Origin: Chitinimonas_A lacunae
GTDB lineage: Bacteria > Pseudomonadota > Gammaproteobacteria > Burkholderiales > Chitinimonadaceae
Assembly (NCBI RefSeq): GCF_042650885.1
Contig: NZ_JBHSBU010000001.1
Location: 3,410,001-3,474,000 of the forward strand
Length of the DNA: 64,000 nt
Direction of reading: 5' to 3'
How positions within the stretch are numbered: position 1 is the stretch's first letter; every line of letters begins with the position of its first letter. A program made the translations under genes and the position numbers. Below the pieces are notes generated by a model. That model did not search any database. It worked only from the letters and a program-made list of their open reading frames with translations, and was not told the DNA's origin. This document shows positions 43,601 to 51,563 of this stretch, piece after piece.

Positions 43601-43798
43601 GCCGAACAGGAGGCAAGAAAGGTCTGGGTCGGCAACGACCGCTCGATGGGCGAGCGCGACTACGACAGCGTGCGGGCGGTCTGGCGCGGCAATGAACCGT
43701 TCGGCGAAACCTTCCATGCGCTGGCCGTGCAACTGTTCTCGCCATTGGTAGAGGCGAAGAGGCGCAGTGCAGTCGGGGAGAAGGAAGAACAGATGTAG
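40613..43798 (+). CDS. recC: Exodeoxyribonuclease V gamma subunit RecC
   Basis: A 1061-residue RecC protein (family usually about 1100). GTG start giving the typical LHLYQSDRLEHLAELL, then IVQAKGMGRWLTLKLAQ, FPASFLWDL-type and the QVHVCHSPLRQVEALKDALL segment that aligns with E. coli RecC. RecC recognises Chi and, with RecB and RecD, processes double-strand breaks. In most genomes recB and recD lie next to recC; neither follows here, since the next genes are RHS-like. The tail VEAKRRSAVGEKEEQM is degenerate compared with canonical RecC, though the frame is intact. Confidence 0.92.
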   Translation: MLHLYQSDRLEHLAELLSAVLAVPPSDPFCPETVIVQAKGMGRWLTLKLAQRFGVCANVEFPLPASFLWDLIETALGRQPRRGGFSPDALAWRIFHRLAATPPRGLAPYLAEGDERRRWRLARRIADIFDQYLVYRPDWLTDWERGQLLELGRDEHWQAELWCELAHDRSGPHRADLLNRLVARLNDPAPLPLPDRIVVFGVSSLPPALMTVLEALSGRLDVCLFALNPCREYWGDLADQATVARHAEEADSLFLNVGHPLLAAWGKHGRVFFDQLSNHDRLVNLFSDDEQLDESRLLTALQADILRLKTPDSPRPLADDDHSLQVHVCHSPLRQVEALKDALLARFDADPTLEPDDVVVLCPNIEIFAPYIDAVFGPREGEPAVPYAVADRGGLAALPLIAGWLDALRLGEREWSVERVLALLELPALARRFELDEHALEAIRDWTGRAGVRRGLSGDEYGWQAGLGRLWLGALAPAVSAGGALPLFADLYPTGDLDLAMGERVAALSAAVDALSGLAALLQTPRPLAEWAALLATSLGELFDPDTEEAVALDAVYRALTDLAELQRLSGIDAPIGFAPILDWLEEALQAPSGAGGFLTGGVTFAQLVPMRNLPFRVVAVLGLEDGAFPRERDLDGFDLIACHPRRGDRSRRLDERWLFLETLMAARDALLVFYTGRDPRSDNELLPSTVVSDLLDTVERCWVGSDGSSVRERIVRQHSLQPFSPQRFEAGSYAAPWLGAAQLVGLGDDKPPPFAATPLAAEAPSDIELADLLAFVRDPSRWFLRRLGIRFERAAPDLPNREPYALGRHEEKALLALAGDLADDAAALAQLGRASGHLPRGAIGRAWAARQAAQYAPLLAAWRPLAAQPRAPLAVDLALGRWSVNGRLPQVGSDGLAYRFDGKFDNSPREYALAWLRHLVLCAQAPEGIDRRTTVLAFDATVTFEPVDSAHHHLRDWLEIYYAAHRQPPPLFPKTSLAYAETLRRHADRPDAVALAEQEARKVWVGNDRSMGERDYDSVRAVWRGNEPFGETFHALAVQLFSPLVEAKRRSAVGEKEEQM

Positions 43799-43825
43799 AG
43801 GCCGGATATTGATAAAAATGTCTAC

Positions 43826-43868
43826 ATTTCGCTATAAATCTTGCGGAGATATTGCTGGAATTTTTATT
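43826..43868 (+). repeat. Dispersed AT-rich motif CCGC-N6-TCTTGC-N7-TKGC
   Basis: TCGC at 43829-43832, TCTTGC at 43839-43844 and TTGC at 43852-43855, followed by GGAATTTTTATTAA. The upstream block is TCGC instead of CCGC. It lies just downstream of recC. Confidence 0.6.
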
Positions 43869-44233
43869 AATTGGCTGCGATACCATTCGGCCTCGCTGGT
43901 GTGGCTTGGACGCTCTGATCGGCCACGCCAGGGACACTGCGCTCATCCCTCTCCGCGGCGTCCTTGCGCAAACGGTTGCCTCTTCCCGCTGAGGTATCTG
44001 CCGTTTTCTCCGGAACGATCCGCTATGCCATCGGACTGGCAGTGGGGCGGGTTCCGTTGACTGTCCAAGCCATACGGTCGGTCATAACGTTTCTCGGGTG
44101 ATCCATCCCATACAGCTTGTCTGCCTGCTGCCGCTGGCATTCCCTTAGCGGCAACCGTGTCCGCCTGCTTGTCTCGGGTGGGACCGGTGGACGCTGGGGG
44201 CAGGAAACAGGGTGGCTGCAAAGGTAGCGGAAA

Positions 44234-44282
44234 ACGCTACTTTCTCACCATCATGCAGCTGGCTCAGCTGGTGAGAAAGCGT
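44234..44282 (+). other. Long imperfect hairpin upstream of the first YD-repeat gene
   Basis: ACGCTACTTTCTCACCA (44234-44250) pairs with TGGTGAGAAAGCGT (44269-44282), with a two-base bulge; the loop has its own small dyad AGCTG-GCT-CAGCT. It ends 108 bases before the ATG. A T-rich stretch follows, so it may be a leader attenuator or a terminator. Confidence 0.5.
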
Positions 44283-44390
44283 GCATCGATTTTCTTTGGT
44301 TGACGATCGTTCACCATCTCCTCTAGCGTTGCGGTCGCGACAGGCTGTGATCACGGCCGGTCGACTTTTCATAAGCGTATGGAGGTTACG

Positions 44391-46682
44391 ATGATGCGAT
44401 CGATTCAAAGGACCGGATTGGCGGTCACGCTGGTCTGGCTGTTGCCCTCGGCGGCATGGGCGGGGGGGACGTGCAGTACGCTAGGTGGCCCGACGATTGT
44501 CGGGTTTGAATATATCTCCAGCGAATGTCCGGCTTCCAGCGACGCGCCGCTGCGTTACCAGCGCGTCGCCCTGCAATGCCTCGACGGCCGGCTCGAACCT
44601 CTGGGCGCGCCGGTCGAACTCCATCTCTCCCCCTTGCAGCTCGCCAGCAGCGAGCCCGCCGCCAGCAACGCCGAACAAGGCTTTATCAACCGCCTGGGCA
44701 CCCAGGCCATCTTGATCGATCGCACCTTCCAGGGCCGCTTCCGACTCGACGACAGCGGCCAGGCCAATTCCACTCCTGTTGCGCTTTCCCAGGCCGGCCG
44801 CTGTGCCGGCACGCCCGGTGCGGGCGATCCGCCCAGCGGCGACAATCCGGGCTGCCAGTCGGACGCCTGCCTCGAAGCGGTGGCTGAGCGGCTGCCCGCG
44901 GTGAATCCGGGCTGGCGCGGCAATCTGTTCCATGTCGACAACGACTATCGTGGCGGCGGGGCCACACCGCTGCAATTCACCCGTTACTACAACAGCCAGC
45001 CGCTGGTGCTGCCGTTCGATGCGGCGGTGCTGGGCAGCAATGCCGCGCTGGTGGGCCTCGAATTCTTCTATGCCGGCTCGCCGGTCAATATCCCCAGCAT
45101 CCAGTATCACGCCCCCTTGCCGACCGCCGAGCAGCGCCTCGCACGCGGCGAACTGGGCAATGGCTGGCGCGGCAGCCTGTCGCGGCGGGTGGTGCCGGGC
45201 GTGCTCGACGGTCGCACGGTGGTGGCGCTGGTGCGCGACGATGGCAAGTCCTATCTCTATCGGGAGCCGGAGGCCGGCCAGCCTTTCTGGCGTGGCGATC
45301 TGCCAAGCATCGGCCGACTTGAATCCGGTCCCGGCACCGGCTGGCGTTTTGTTAGCGACGCCGGCGAAGTCGAGCTATACGACCCGCAGGGCCGGCTGGT
45401 CCAGGTGAGCCTGCCCGATGGCCAGGTGCAGATGCCTGAGTACGATGCAAGCGGCCGGCTTCAGGCTATCCACAACCAGGGCGAGGGCCGTCTGCGCTTC
45501 ACCTATACGGCCGAGGGCCAACTGGCCAGTATGCTCGACCTGAACGCACAGGAAACCCGCTATGAATGGCAGGACGGACAGTTGGTGCGGGTGCTGTCTC
45601 CCTACCGGCCACCGCTTGGCTACCGCTATGCACCGACTTCCCCGGCACGGCTGACCGAGCTGCTGGAGCGCGGCCAGATCGTGGCGTTCTACCGCTACGA
45701 CCAGGAAGGCCGGGTCAGGGAAGGGGGCTTGAAGGAGCAGGCGCCGTTTCATATCGACTACAGCCTGGGCCAGAACCAGCCGGTGCTGGCCGGGCCGGCC
45801 GGGGTGACGCACTTTGTCTACCGCGACCATCCGCTGCGCCGACTGCTGTCGTCGGTCAGAACCGACTGCGTCGGATCGGCGGGCTGCCAGCCTGAGGACG
45901 CGCAATTCGACTACGACGAAGCCGGCTTGCTGCGCAGCTATCAAAGCGGTCCGCGGCGCAGCGAATACCAGCACGACCCGCAAAGCGGCCTCGAAGTGCT
46001 GCGCCGCGAGTTTGCCCCGGGCATTGGGATGGTGCAGACCGAGACGAGCTGGGACCATATGCTGCGCCGGCCGCACTGGCGCCAGACCGGGACGGAACGG
46101 ACCAGCTACCGCCATGACTTCCTGGGCCGGCTGACCGACCGCGAGCTGTCGGTCGGCGGTACGGTGGTGCGCCGCTGGCATATCGAGCGCGATGAGAACG
46201 GTCGTCCGCTCGCCTTCTCCCTCAACAATTTCATCACCCGCTACGCCTACACCTCGTCAGGCGAGCTGATGAGGCTCGACAACCCCAATCGTTCGCTTAT
46301 GTGGCGGCGCGATCAGGCCGGGCGGATCCAGGCGATCGAGGGCATGGGTTTCGATCCGATCAGCCTGGATCGCGATGCGCTGGGACGGCTGCGTCTCTAT
46401 CGCCAGGGCAATACCTTACTGAGCCTTGACTACGATGCCGAAGGTCGTCTGAGCCGGGCAGAAGGGCCGCGCGGCAGCATCAGCTACCACTATGGCTGGT
46501 CGGGCCAACTGGAGGAAATCCGCAGCCCGAGCGGTGCTTCCCTGCGCTACCAGTACGGCGGCTCGCCGGCGGGCGCGACCGTCGGCGAGACGGCGTTCGA
46601 TCCCGATGGCGAGATCGCTGCCATGCTGGCCCAGGTCCGTACCGCTTTCGATGCCCAGGCCGAACCTGTGCTGCCGCGCTGA
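44391..46682 (+). CDS. Exported YD-repeat (RHS-like) protein 1
   Basis: A 763-residue protein with a signal peptide (MMRSIQRTGLAVTL...AAWA). Residues about 170-330 resemble the DUF6531-type start of RHS proteins (GWRGNLFHVDNDYRGGG...LQFTRYYNSQP). Residues about 330-740 are a run of YD/RHS repeats (for example YDPQGRLVQ, YDASGRLQAI, YDQEGRVREG, YRHDFLGRLTDREL, YDAEGRLSRAEG). No RHS core or toxin tip follows; it ends in a short acidic tail. GGAGG lies before the double ATG, supporting a start at 44391 or 44394. It probably forms a secreted shell-like fibre. A gap of 53 bases leads to the second protein. Confidence 0.82.
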   Translation: MMRSIQRTGLAVTLVWLLPSAAWAGGTCSTLGGPTIVGFEYISSECPASSDAPLRYQRVALQCLDGRLEPLGAPVELHLSPLQLASSEPAASNAEQGFINRLGTQAILIDRTFQGRFRLDDSGQANSTPVALSQAGRCAGTPGAGDPPSGDNPGCQSDACLEAVAERLPAVNPGWRGNLFHVDNDYRGGGATPLQFTRYYNSQPLVLPFDAAVLGSNAALVGLEFFYAGSPVNIPSIQYHAPLPTAEQRLARGELGNGWRGSLSRRVVPGVLDGRTVVALVRDDGKSYLYREPEAGQPFWRGDLPSIGRLESGPGTGWRFVSDAGEVELYDPQGRLVQVSLPDGQVQMPEYDASGRLQAIHNQGEGRLRFTYTAEGQLASMLDLNAQETRYEWQDGQLVRVLSPYRPPLGYRYAPTSPARLTELLERGQIVAFYRYDQEGRVREGGLKEQAPFHIDYSLGQNQPVLAGPAGVTHFVYRDHPLRRLLSSVRTDCVGSAGCQPEDAQFDYDEAGLLRSYQSGPRRSEYQHDPQSGLEVLRREFAPGIGMVQTETSWDHMLRRPHWRQTGTERTSYRHDFLGRLTDRELSVGGTVVRRWHIERDENGRPLAFSLNNFITRYAYTSSGELMRLDNPNRSLMWRRDQAGRIQAIEGMGFDPISLDRDALGRLRLYRQGNTLLSLDYDAEGRLSRAEGPRGSISYHYGWSGQLEEIRSPSGASLRYQYGGSPAGATVGETAFDPDGEIAAMLAQVRTAFDAQAEPVLPR

Positions 46683-46735
46683 GCGCCGTTTCCCTTGCTG
46701 ACGGCCCGTAAGCGTGGGCCGGGAGGAATTCCAAG

Positions 46736-49336
46736 ATGAAAACCGTTTATCGTTTATCCGCGATTGCCTTGGCAATGATGCTGGGGACCGCTCAGGCGGC
46801 CGATCAGGCCGAGCCTGGCGTATGGCGCTTCGGTGACGATCTGTACAAGATCAGCGACCCATCCTCGCCGTGGTACTACGGCTGGCGCCATGCCCTGGGG
46901 CAGCCGACGCAATTGCTCAACGGCGTGGTGACGCAGGGCAACCCGCGCGGTCGCTATACCCTCTACAACCTGAGCGGGCGGCGCGATCAGTTCCAGCCGG
47001 GCGTCTGGTTCAACGCCGGCACTGCCATCCTCAATTCGGTCAAGCCCGGTGAGACCGCACTGCGTCCCGGCCCGCAACGCCAACCGGTCTTTGCGCGCTG
47101 GACCGCCCCGGCGGCCGATACCTATACGATCGAGAGCCGTTTCGGTGCCGGCAACGCGCCGGCTGCCGATTGCTATGTGATCCATAACGGCAGGGTGCTG
47201 TTCTCGGCACTCAACGAGACGCGCGAGCGCGTCTTCAACACCGTGCTTGCGCTCAAGGCCGGCGACCAGCTCGAATTCGTGGCGGTCAATGCCTTGAATA
47301 CCACCGACAACCAGGTGCCGCTCGAGGTGACGATCCGGGCCAAGACCACCGTGCCGCCGCAGCCTGAGCCGCCCGTGGTGGTGCCGCTGCCGGCCGATGG
47401 CCAGCAGATCCAGCGTGAAATCCGTTACGACGGCCGTGGCCGGGTGGTCGGCTTCCAGGTCGGCAATGGCCGCTATCAGGGCCAGTTGAACCGTCGCCCT
47501 GACGGCTCGGAAGAATTCGCCGTCCTGGAAGACGGCCGCGAAACCCGTTACACCGAGATGCCCGGTGCGCCGTGGCTCGAAGTCCTGCGTGACGGCAGCC
47601 GTTTCGGTCTGCTGTTCGACCCTACGGGCCGGATGGTCGAGCGCATGGACCAGCGCGGCGTGGCGGTGCGCTACCAGCGTTCGCTGACGCCTGATGGCAC
47701 GATGCTGCGCATCGATGACGCCGACCGCGGCGCGTCGGAAATGAACTTCACTGCGGTGAGCGGCCGTCTGGCCCATACGCGCGATGCGCGCGGGATGTCG
47801 CTGTCCCCCAGCTACGATGCAAGAAATCGGCTGATCGGGCTGACCTACAGCAATGGCGAGCGGTCCACGTTCGACTACGAAGCCTCGGGTTTGGGTCGGA
47901 TGGTTCTGCTGCAGAACGAGTCGGGCCGCCGGATCTACGAATACCTGAGCGGCGGCGGTCCGTTGCGACGGATCAGCCAGGTGGTCGGCAGCAAGAATCT
48001 AGAACAGCTGTTCGATTACCAGGAGCCGGGTCAGCGGCTGACGCGCCATACCTACCACAGCGGCCGGGCGGTCGAGTTTGTCTGGACTAAGCAGCGGATC
48101 ACCGAGGTACGTTTCAACGGTATGCCGCTGCTGAGCCAGATCGTCTACCACGGCGACGGTCAGCCCAAGTCCTGGGTCTGGCCGACCGGCCAGATCTGGC
48201 GCGCCGCGCTCGATCAGGGCGGCCGCACCATCGGGGTCACCCTGGCCGATCGCAACGAGATTGTCGGCTACGGGGCGCAAGGGACGGTGCAGACCCTCAG
48301 CGCCGGTTATGGTGATCAGCTCTACCAGCATCAGGCAGCGGGTCCGCTGAGCGAGGCCAGGATCGGTACCAACCAGTACGCCTACGACTACGACCTGAGC
48401 GGCAACCGCAGTGTGCAACGGGTCAATGGCAACGAAATCCGCTACGACATCCTGCCAAACCGCCATCGGGTCAACCGGGTCACGGGGCTTGGCATGGATC
48501 GCCTCTGGAGCTACGACCCGATCGGCAATCGCGTCAGCGACGGCAACGGGGTGGCCGAGCTTTACAACGCGGCCAACCGGCTGGTGCGTTACGGCAACTG
48601 GACCTACAGCTACGGCGCCGACGGTGCCCGTCTCAGCAAGAAGGCTCCCGATGGCCGCGAGACGCTGTTCCTCTATGCTGCCGACGGCAAGCTGCTGGGC
48701 GAATACGACAGCAGCGGCCAGCCGATCGACGAGCTGGTCTGGTTTGCCGATCGGCCGGTGGCCCTGTGGCGGGCGGGCGAGCTGTATCTGATCCTGACCG
48801 ACCATCTGAAGACGCCGCGCCAACTGGTTTCGCTGAGCAGCCGCAAGGTGGTGTGGAACTGGTCGATCGACGAGCCGTTCGGGGTCAGTACGCCTGATGA
48901 GGACCCCGACCGCGACGGCCAGCGTTTCGTGTTCAATCTGCGCTTTGCAGGCCACTACTTCGACGTCGAGAGCAAGCGCCACTACGCCTTCAGCCGCTAC
49001 TACGAGCCGGCCAGCGGGCGCTATCTGCAACCGGAGCCGAACCAGCCGTTTGCGCTGACCAACCCGTATGCCTATGTCGGCGGCACACCCTTGCTGCACA
49101 GCAGCCCCTTGGGCGAGGAGCGGCTGGCCGGCAGCGGACGCATCCGGCTTGGCAAGCTGCCCGGTGGGGTGATGACCACTACCGGTGGTCAGGCGATCAT
49201 GCAGGTCAGGGCCAATGCCCAGCCGCTGGTCGAGTCGTGGACGACCCGTCCGCTGGTCGATCTGGCCCCGGCGCCGATTGTCGAGCCATGGCGCGACGAA
49301 GATATCAATCGGCTGCGTTCGAGCTATCGTTATTGA
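46736..49336 (+). CDS. Exported RHS/YD-repeat protein 2 with jelly-roll N-terminus
   Basis: An 866-residue exported protein with a signal peptide ending ...GTAQA. Residues about 65-200 look like a jelly-roll, carbohydrate-binding-like module (PVFARWTAPAADTYTIESRFG, CYVIHNGRVLFS, ALKAGDQLEFVAVNA). After a Pro-rich linker come YD repeats (about 220-690), then an RHS core-like block ending in FSRYYEPASGRYLQPEPNQPFALTNPYAYVGGTPLLHSSPLGE. The usual core end DPxGL is replaced by SSPLGE, so the aspartate of the self-cleavage site is missing. The remaining 74-residue tip is not a recognised toxin. A ribosome site GGGAGG precedes the ATG. Confidence 0.82.
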   Translation: MKTVYRLSAIALAMMLGTAQAADQAEPGVWRFGDDLYKISDPSSPWYYGWRHALGQPTQLLNGVVTQGNPRGRYTLYNLSGRRDQFQPGVWFNAGTAILNSVKPGETALRPGPQRQPVFARWTAPAADTYTIESRFGAGNAPAADCYVIHNGRVLFSALNETRERVFNTVLALKAGDQLEFVAVNALNTTDNQVPLEVTIRAKTTVPPQPEPPVVVPLPADGQQIQREIRYDGRGRVVGFQVGNGRYQGQLNRRPDGSEEFAVLEDGRETRYTEMPGAPWLEVLRDGSRFGLLFDPTGRMVERMDQRGVAVRYQRSLTPDGTMLRIDDADRGASEMNFTAVSGRLAHTRDARGMSLSPSYDARNRLIGLTYSNGERSTFDYEASGLGRMVLLQNESGRRIYEYLSGGGPLRRISQVVGSKNLEQLFDYQEPGQRLTRHTYHSGRAVEFVWTKQRITEVRFNGMPLLSQIVYHGDGQPKSWVWPTGQIWRAALDQGGRTIGVTLADRNEIVGYGAQGTVQTLSAGYGDQLYQHQAAGPLSEARIGTNQYAYDYDLSGNRSVQRVNGNEIRYDILPNRHRVNRVTGLGMDRLWSYDPIGNRVSDGNGVAELYNAANRLVRYGNWTYSYGADGARLSKKAPDGRETLFLYAADGKLLGEYDSSGQPIDELVWFADRPVALWRAGELYLILTDHLKTPRQLVSLSSRKVVWNWSIDEPFGVSTPDEDPDRDGQRFVFNLRFAGHYFDVESKRHYAFSRYYEPASGRYLQPEPNQPFALTNPYAYVGGTPLLHSSPLGEERLAGSGRIRLGKLPGGVMTTTGGQAIMQVRANAQPLVESWTTRPLVDLAPAPIVEPWRDEDINRLRSSYRY

Positions 49337-49736
49337 GTGATGTCCGGCGCCGTGATGAGGATCGCGGCGCCGTTTTCCCTTCTGCGCTTGCCGTATGTCG
49401 GATCAGATCGAAGCGCTCAAGCACTAACTTGAATAAAATTTTCCTTTTGCTATTTATGCATAATTATATCTTGCAAAGATTTTGCAGATATTTTTATAAA
49501 TAGAACTGCCTGGCATTGGTCAGCCCGAGGCGGCGCTGTGGAGGACGTGCTCCGTCGTTCAGTGCGCCGGGGCGGGCAAGATGCGGGGGCCAATCGGAAA
49601 AAACGGTGGGCAGAAAGTGTTGAGCAGGAAGTGGCCTTGAGTGGTCCGCTTCATGACATCGGCCTATTTTCTTGTCACCAATGGCTTGGCTCCGTTATAG
49701 TCGTCGCCCCTTGCGACAAGACAGGATCGTCGGCCC
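49337..49736. other. Intergenic region after the second YD-repeat gene
   Basis: A 400-base gene-free region with an AT-rich core at 49,430-49,505 holding a dispersed TCTTGC motif. No candidate immunity gene for the upstream RHS-like protein is seen. Confidence 0.5.
49449..49500 (+). repeat. Dispersed AT-rich motif TCTTGC-N7-TTGC
   Basis: TCTTGC at 49469-49474 and TTGC at 49482-49485 with seven bases between, and flanking TTTATAAA. The upstream CCGC block is absent (TGCATAATTATA stands there instead). Confidence 0.55.
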
Positions 49737-50132
49737 ATGCAGCGTTATTTTTCCGATCAGGATTCCGCTTCCGACCCACTGACGCCGATTGGTCGGCTGG
49801 CCTCGCAGCGCGCCGCCATGGCGCTGATGCGTGCCCTGCGCGGTACGCTCTCTCTGGCCGAGATTCACGCCTTATTGTGTGTCTGGCGCGATATGGGCAC
49901 ACCGCTGACCGAAATCCGGCAGAACCTGACGGCCTGGCTTGCCGACTGTAGCGAGCCTTATCTGCGTGAACGGCTGGTGCAGGCCATCGATCTGGCCACC
50001 GGTTTTTGCGCCATCCGTCTGTCGCCGGTGGCCAAGTCAGGCCGGCGCCATGTCGGGATTCCCCACGTCGCCGCCTATGTGCCACGCGCCCGCCCAGGTG
50101 CCCGGCCGCACTACGCCACTTCCGGCAAATAA
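49737..50132 (+). CDS. Hypothetical protein
   Basis: A 131-residue protein I do not recognise. It is soluble, mostly helical, with the run PIGRLASQRAAMALMRALRGTLSLAEIHALLCVWRDMG (about 16-55), then a basic, proline-rich C-terminus. There is no signal peptide. A weak ribosome site precedes the ATG. The coding-like third-position GC and its isolated position between a YD-repeat gene and a convergent LysR gene suggest a real but uncharacterised small gene. Confidence 0.55.
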   Translation: MQRYFSDQDSASDPLTPIGRLASQRAAMALMRALRGTLSLAEIHALLCVWRDMGTPLTEIRQNLTAWLADCSEPYLRERLVQAIDLATGFCAIRLSPVAKSGRRHVGIPHVAAYVPRARPGARPHYATSGK

Positions 50133-50303
50133 GCGGACCGCGCTGCCAGCGAGCGGACCCCACTGCGATGGTGGAGTCCGATCCGTCCATCTCCGCTTCA
50201 CTTTGTTTCAACTCAGCCATGCCTGGCCGGTGCGCGCCAGTTCCGCTTGCTGTCTGGTCTGCCTGTTCTGGGCAGACAGCCTGACGGAGCGGGTGTGTAA
50301 GGT

Positions 50304-51233
50304 TTACCGACAGGTCCAGGTGGCGGCCCGGTGGCCAGGCAGCGGCTCGGCACAGACCTCCCGTACACAGGCCCGCAACCAGCGATGGGCCAGATCGGCG
50401 TCGAGCCGTGGATGCCACAGCAGCGACAGGGTGATCTCGGGCGTGGCAAGTGGTAGCGCAAAGGTATACATCCCGCTGCGCAGACCTGCTGTATGCCGCT
50501 GCGGAACCGTGGCGATCAGATCGGATGCCCGTGCCAGCGCCAGGGCCGTGGCAAAGCCGTCGACAATGGTGCTGACCTGACGCGACAGGCCAATCTGCGC
50601 CAAGGCGTCGTCAACCAGATTCCGATCAAGCCCGCGGCGCGAGACGCACAGATGGTCGCCAGCGGCATAGCGCTCTGCACTGATCTCGCCCTGGCTCAGC
50701 GGATGGCCAGTCCGCACCACCCCGACAAACTGATCGCGGAATAAAGCCTGGCTGCGCAATTCCGGCGCGGTCGATTCATCCACCACCCCCGTCTCCAGAT
50801 CGACCAGCCCCTCACGCAGCGGCTGGCTGTCCTTATTGGGCTTTTGCATAAAGCGCAGTCGCACGCCAGGCGCTTCCTGGCGCAGCCGCGCCATCAGCGC
50901 CGGCCCGAAACTCTCGGCAAATCCTTCACTGGTCCGCAGCGAAAAGGTGCGTGCCAGTTGCAACAAGTCCAACTGCTCGCTGGGCCGCAGCACCGTTTCA
51001 ATTTCCTGCACCAGCCGGCTGACCTGCTCGCGGATTTCCAGCGCACGCGGCGTCGGCACGAGCCCACGGCCGGCCCGCACCAGCAACGGGTCGCCCATGG
51101 TGTCGCGCAGGCGTGCCAGCGCCCGGCTCATGGCCGAGGGACTCAGCCGCAGCCGCCTGGCCGCGCCCGCCACGCTGCCTTCGCTCAGCAGCGCATCGAG
51201 GGTAATCAGCAGGTTGAGATCAGGTGGATTCAT
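50304..51233 (-). CDS. LysR family transcriptional regulator
   Basis: A 309-residue LTTR. The N-terminal winged helix-turn-helix is at about residues 4-62 (LNLLITLDALLSEGSVAGAARRLRLSPSAMSRALARLRDTMGDPLL), and the effector-binding fold follows from about 90 to 300. The effector is unknown. It is divergent from the DHA2 MFS gene across 330 bases, the classical LTTR/target arrangement, so it probably controls that exporter. Confidence 0.93.
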   Translation of the reverse strand: MNPPDLNLLITLDALLSEGSVAGAARRLRLSPSAMSRALARLRDTMGDPLLVRAGRGLVPTPRALEIREQVSRLVQEIETVLRPSEQLDLLQLARTFSLRTSEGFAESFGPALMARLRQEAPGVRLRFMQKPNKDSQPLREGLVDLETGVVDESTAPELRSQALFRDQFVGVVRTGHPLSQGEISAERYAAGDHLCVSRRGLDRNLVDDALAQIGLSRQVSTIVDGFATALALARASDLIATVPQRHTAGLRSGMYTFALPLATPEITLSLLWHPRLDADLAHRWLRACVREVCAEPLPGHRAATWTCR

Positions 51234-51563
51234 GGCGGACTGCGTTATCCCTTGGAAGAATTTCTTTTGTCATGGCGTCAAATGTCATCGCAGAAATGAG
51301 GCTGCATCCGTGGCAAAGCCGCGTGGAGAGTTGAAGCATGAGCCCCAGTTCGTTTCGTCGTGGAGACGAAGATCGGTTACGAGACTCGCTTGTATCTGTC
51401 CTCCGAGATGGGACTGTATGGACGCTACGTGTATGGAGAATAAAGGTCGGGTTACGACATGACGTCCCATGCACGAATAAAGTGCAATTGCTGCGTCTTC
51501 CGCCTTATATGGCGGAAAACTATAGTCCTCGCTCAGGGAATCACCAAATCAAGGGGACCAGCG
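51234..51563. promoter_or_regulatory. Divergent promoter region, LysR / MFS transporter
   Basis: 330 bases between divergent genes. It includes an ATAT...TATAGT dyad-like stretch at 51507-51526 (ATATGGCGGAAAACTATAG), a possible LTTR T-N11-A type site, 40 to 55 bases upstream of the MFS start. A second dyad TTCGTC-GTGGA-GACGAA is at 51355-51371. Neither is proven. Confidence 0.4.

Larger units (their letters stand above)
43799..44390. other. Intergenic region between recC and the first YD-repeat gene
   Basis: A 592-base gene-free region. It carries a strong copy of the dispersed TCTTGC motif near its left end, a pair of inverted 9-mers GGCTTGGAC (43903-43911) and GTCCAAGCC (44063-44071), and a long hairpin at 44234-44282. 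Nothing else is supported. Confidence 0.5.
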
